A stretch of DNA of 6,845 bases, from assembly GCA_021780275.1 (NCBI GenBank), contig JAJXZC010000501.1, positions 1-6,845 of the forward strand. Direction: 5' to 3'. This stretch comes from Pseudomonadota bacterium. Its GTDB lineage: Bacteria > Pseudomonadota > Alphaproteobacteria > Parvibaculales > Parvibaculaceae. This document shows, in pieces, positions 6,189-6,845 of this stretch (its first letter is position 1; each line of letters opens with the position of its first letter). The translations under genes and the position numbers were made by a program. A model generated the notes under the pieces. The model searched no databases, was not told the DNA's origin, and worked only from the letters and a program-made list of their open reading frames with translations.

Positions 6189-6845
6189 ATGCCCCTAATC
6201 AGCATTGCCTGCACGTCAGGGCACTTGCCGCAATCTTCCGTACTGCAAGTGTTGACTGACATCTGGCGCGAGCGAGATATCGCGAGCGTTACGGGGTCCA
6301 CCTATGCGCCGGAAGCAGAGATGTGCGTTCTTCATATCGATCGCACGCGCCTTGAGCCAGAGGACGTTCCGACGCCCCCTCAAGGAGTTCGGGTGATTAA
6401 TGGGAGCGTCCTCGATATTTCGAAGCGGCTATTCTCGTCTCTCGAAGTGCGCCCGGACTCCGACTGGGATGGGCAGGTCATCGTAAAAACCAACCTCAAT
6501 CATTTCGGCCTGCCGGAGCAGCGTGGCTGCCATTCGATATCGGGCCGCATCCGCAAGAGGGTTGCCGGCTTTTCCTGGCGCATCGCCCACAGGCTGCCGG
6601 ATCGAACCTATCCGGTCCTGCCGTCGATCCGCCAGGTACCGCGCTGGATATGGGACAACCCCGACTACATCGTCGAGAAGTTCATGCCGGAGAGAGACGG
6701 CGAGCTTTACTGCCTGCGCGGCTGGATGTTCCTCGGCGCGGCGAGCTATGGCTGGCGCCTGTTCTCCACCGACCCGCTGGTCAAGACCGGCACCATGGTC
6801 CGCCATGAATTCATCACCGAGGTTCCCGACCAACTGATCGAGCTG
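6189..6845 (+). CDS. Second ATP-grasp-like protein, C-terminus cut off by window edge
   Basis: 219 codons are visible and the frame is still open at the right edge. The N-terminal part (1-95) is an alpha/beta domain with HIDRTRLEPEDVP (49-61) and INGSVLDISKRLFSSLEVRP (70-89). The ATP-grasp nucleotide-binding lobe follows: VIVKTNLNHFGLPE (97-110, with Lys100 as the likely ATP-contacting lysine). YIVEKFMPERDGELYCLRGW (160-179) has the look of the hinge and second lobe. The metal-binding C-terminal motif would lie beyond the window. The pattern DISKR ... VIVKT-x-x-N-x-x-GLPE recalls a family of mostly unannotated alphaproteobacterial ATP-grasp-like proteins; this is from memory. ATG 6189 is the first possible start after an in-frame TGA at 6168, with a weak GAAG upstream. 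It is only distantly like the neighbouring ATP-grasp protein, so recent duplication is unlikely. The substrate is unknown; action in one pathway with the divergent ATP-grasp gene is inferred. Confidence 0.75.
   Translation, partial: MPLISIACTSGHLPQSSVLQVLTDIWRERDIASVTGSTYAPEAEMCVLHIDRTRLEPEDVPTPPQGVRVINGSVLDISKRLFSSLEVRPDSDWDGQVIVKTNLNHFGLPEQRGCHSISGRIRKRVAGFSWRIAHRLPDRTYPVLPSIRQVPRWIWDNPDYIVEKFMPERDGELYCLRGWMFLGAASYGWRLFSTDPLVKTGTMVRHEFITEVPDQLIEL

Noticed and set aside
6429..6833. 134-codon minus-strand open frame at the right edge
   Set aside because: It is antisense to the second ATP-grasp-like gene, whose plus-strand frame has coherent motifs (VIVKTNLNHFG, YIVEKFMPE).

Overview
The window looks like chromosomal DNA of a GC-rich (roughly 60%) alphaproteobacterium. 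The basis is the GC-rich codon use, the alphaproteobacterial style of the PAS/HisKA kinase (H-box [19 protein letters not shown]), a soluble globin-coupled chemoreceptor and an FnrN-like regulator with a C-X2-C-X7-C cluster motif. The genus cannot be fixed from the sequence. No tRNA, rRNA, CRISPR array, insertion sequence or phage gene was seen.

Left part (1-3838), oxygen or redox signalling. A minus-strand pair encodes a membrane-free chemoreceptor with an N-terminal protoglobin domain (2735-1392) and, 37 bp downstream, a multi-PAS sensor histidine kinase (1354-1) that runs off the left edge. Upstream, across an AT-rich gap (2736-3064), a divergent plus-strand gene encodes a Crp/Fnr regulator with four cysteines placed as in Fe-S FNR proteins. 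Heme-globin, PAS and Fe-S sensors therefore lie side by side.

Right part (3847-6845), a group of poorly characterised genes. A DUF6065-like protein (4623-3847, minus) ends 8 bp from the convergent fnr-type gene. Divergent from it is a very short plus-strand ORF (4783-4869, 28 codons) whose product ends in six consecutive prolines and VASF. It is followed by a hairpin and a convergent ATP-grasp gene (5936-4968, minus). A second, different ATP-grasp-like gene diverges from that one (6189 onward, plus) and runs off the right edge.

Two ATP-grasp ligase-like proteins, a protein of unknown function and a tiny proline-tailed ORF resemble the make-up of a peptide-tailoring locus. This is an inference from gene content and architecture. 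The peptide has no acidic residues, so it does not fit a classical graspetide core, and its translation is unproven. No experimentally known function can be assigned to the right half from sequence alone.
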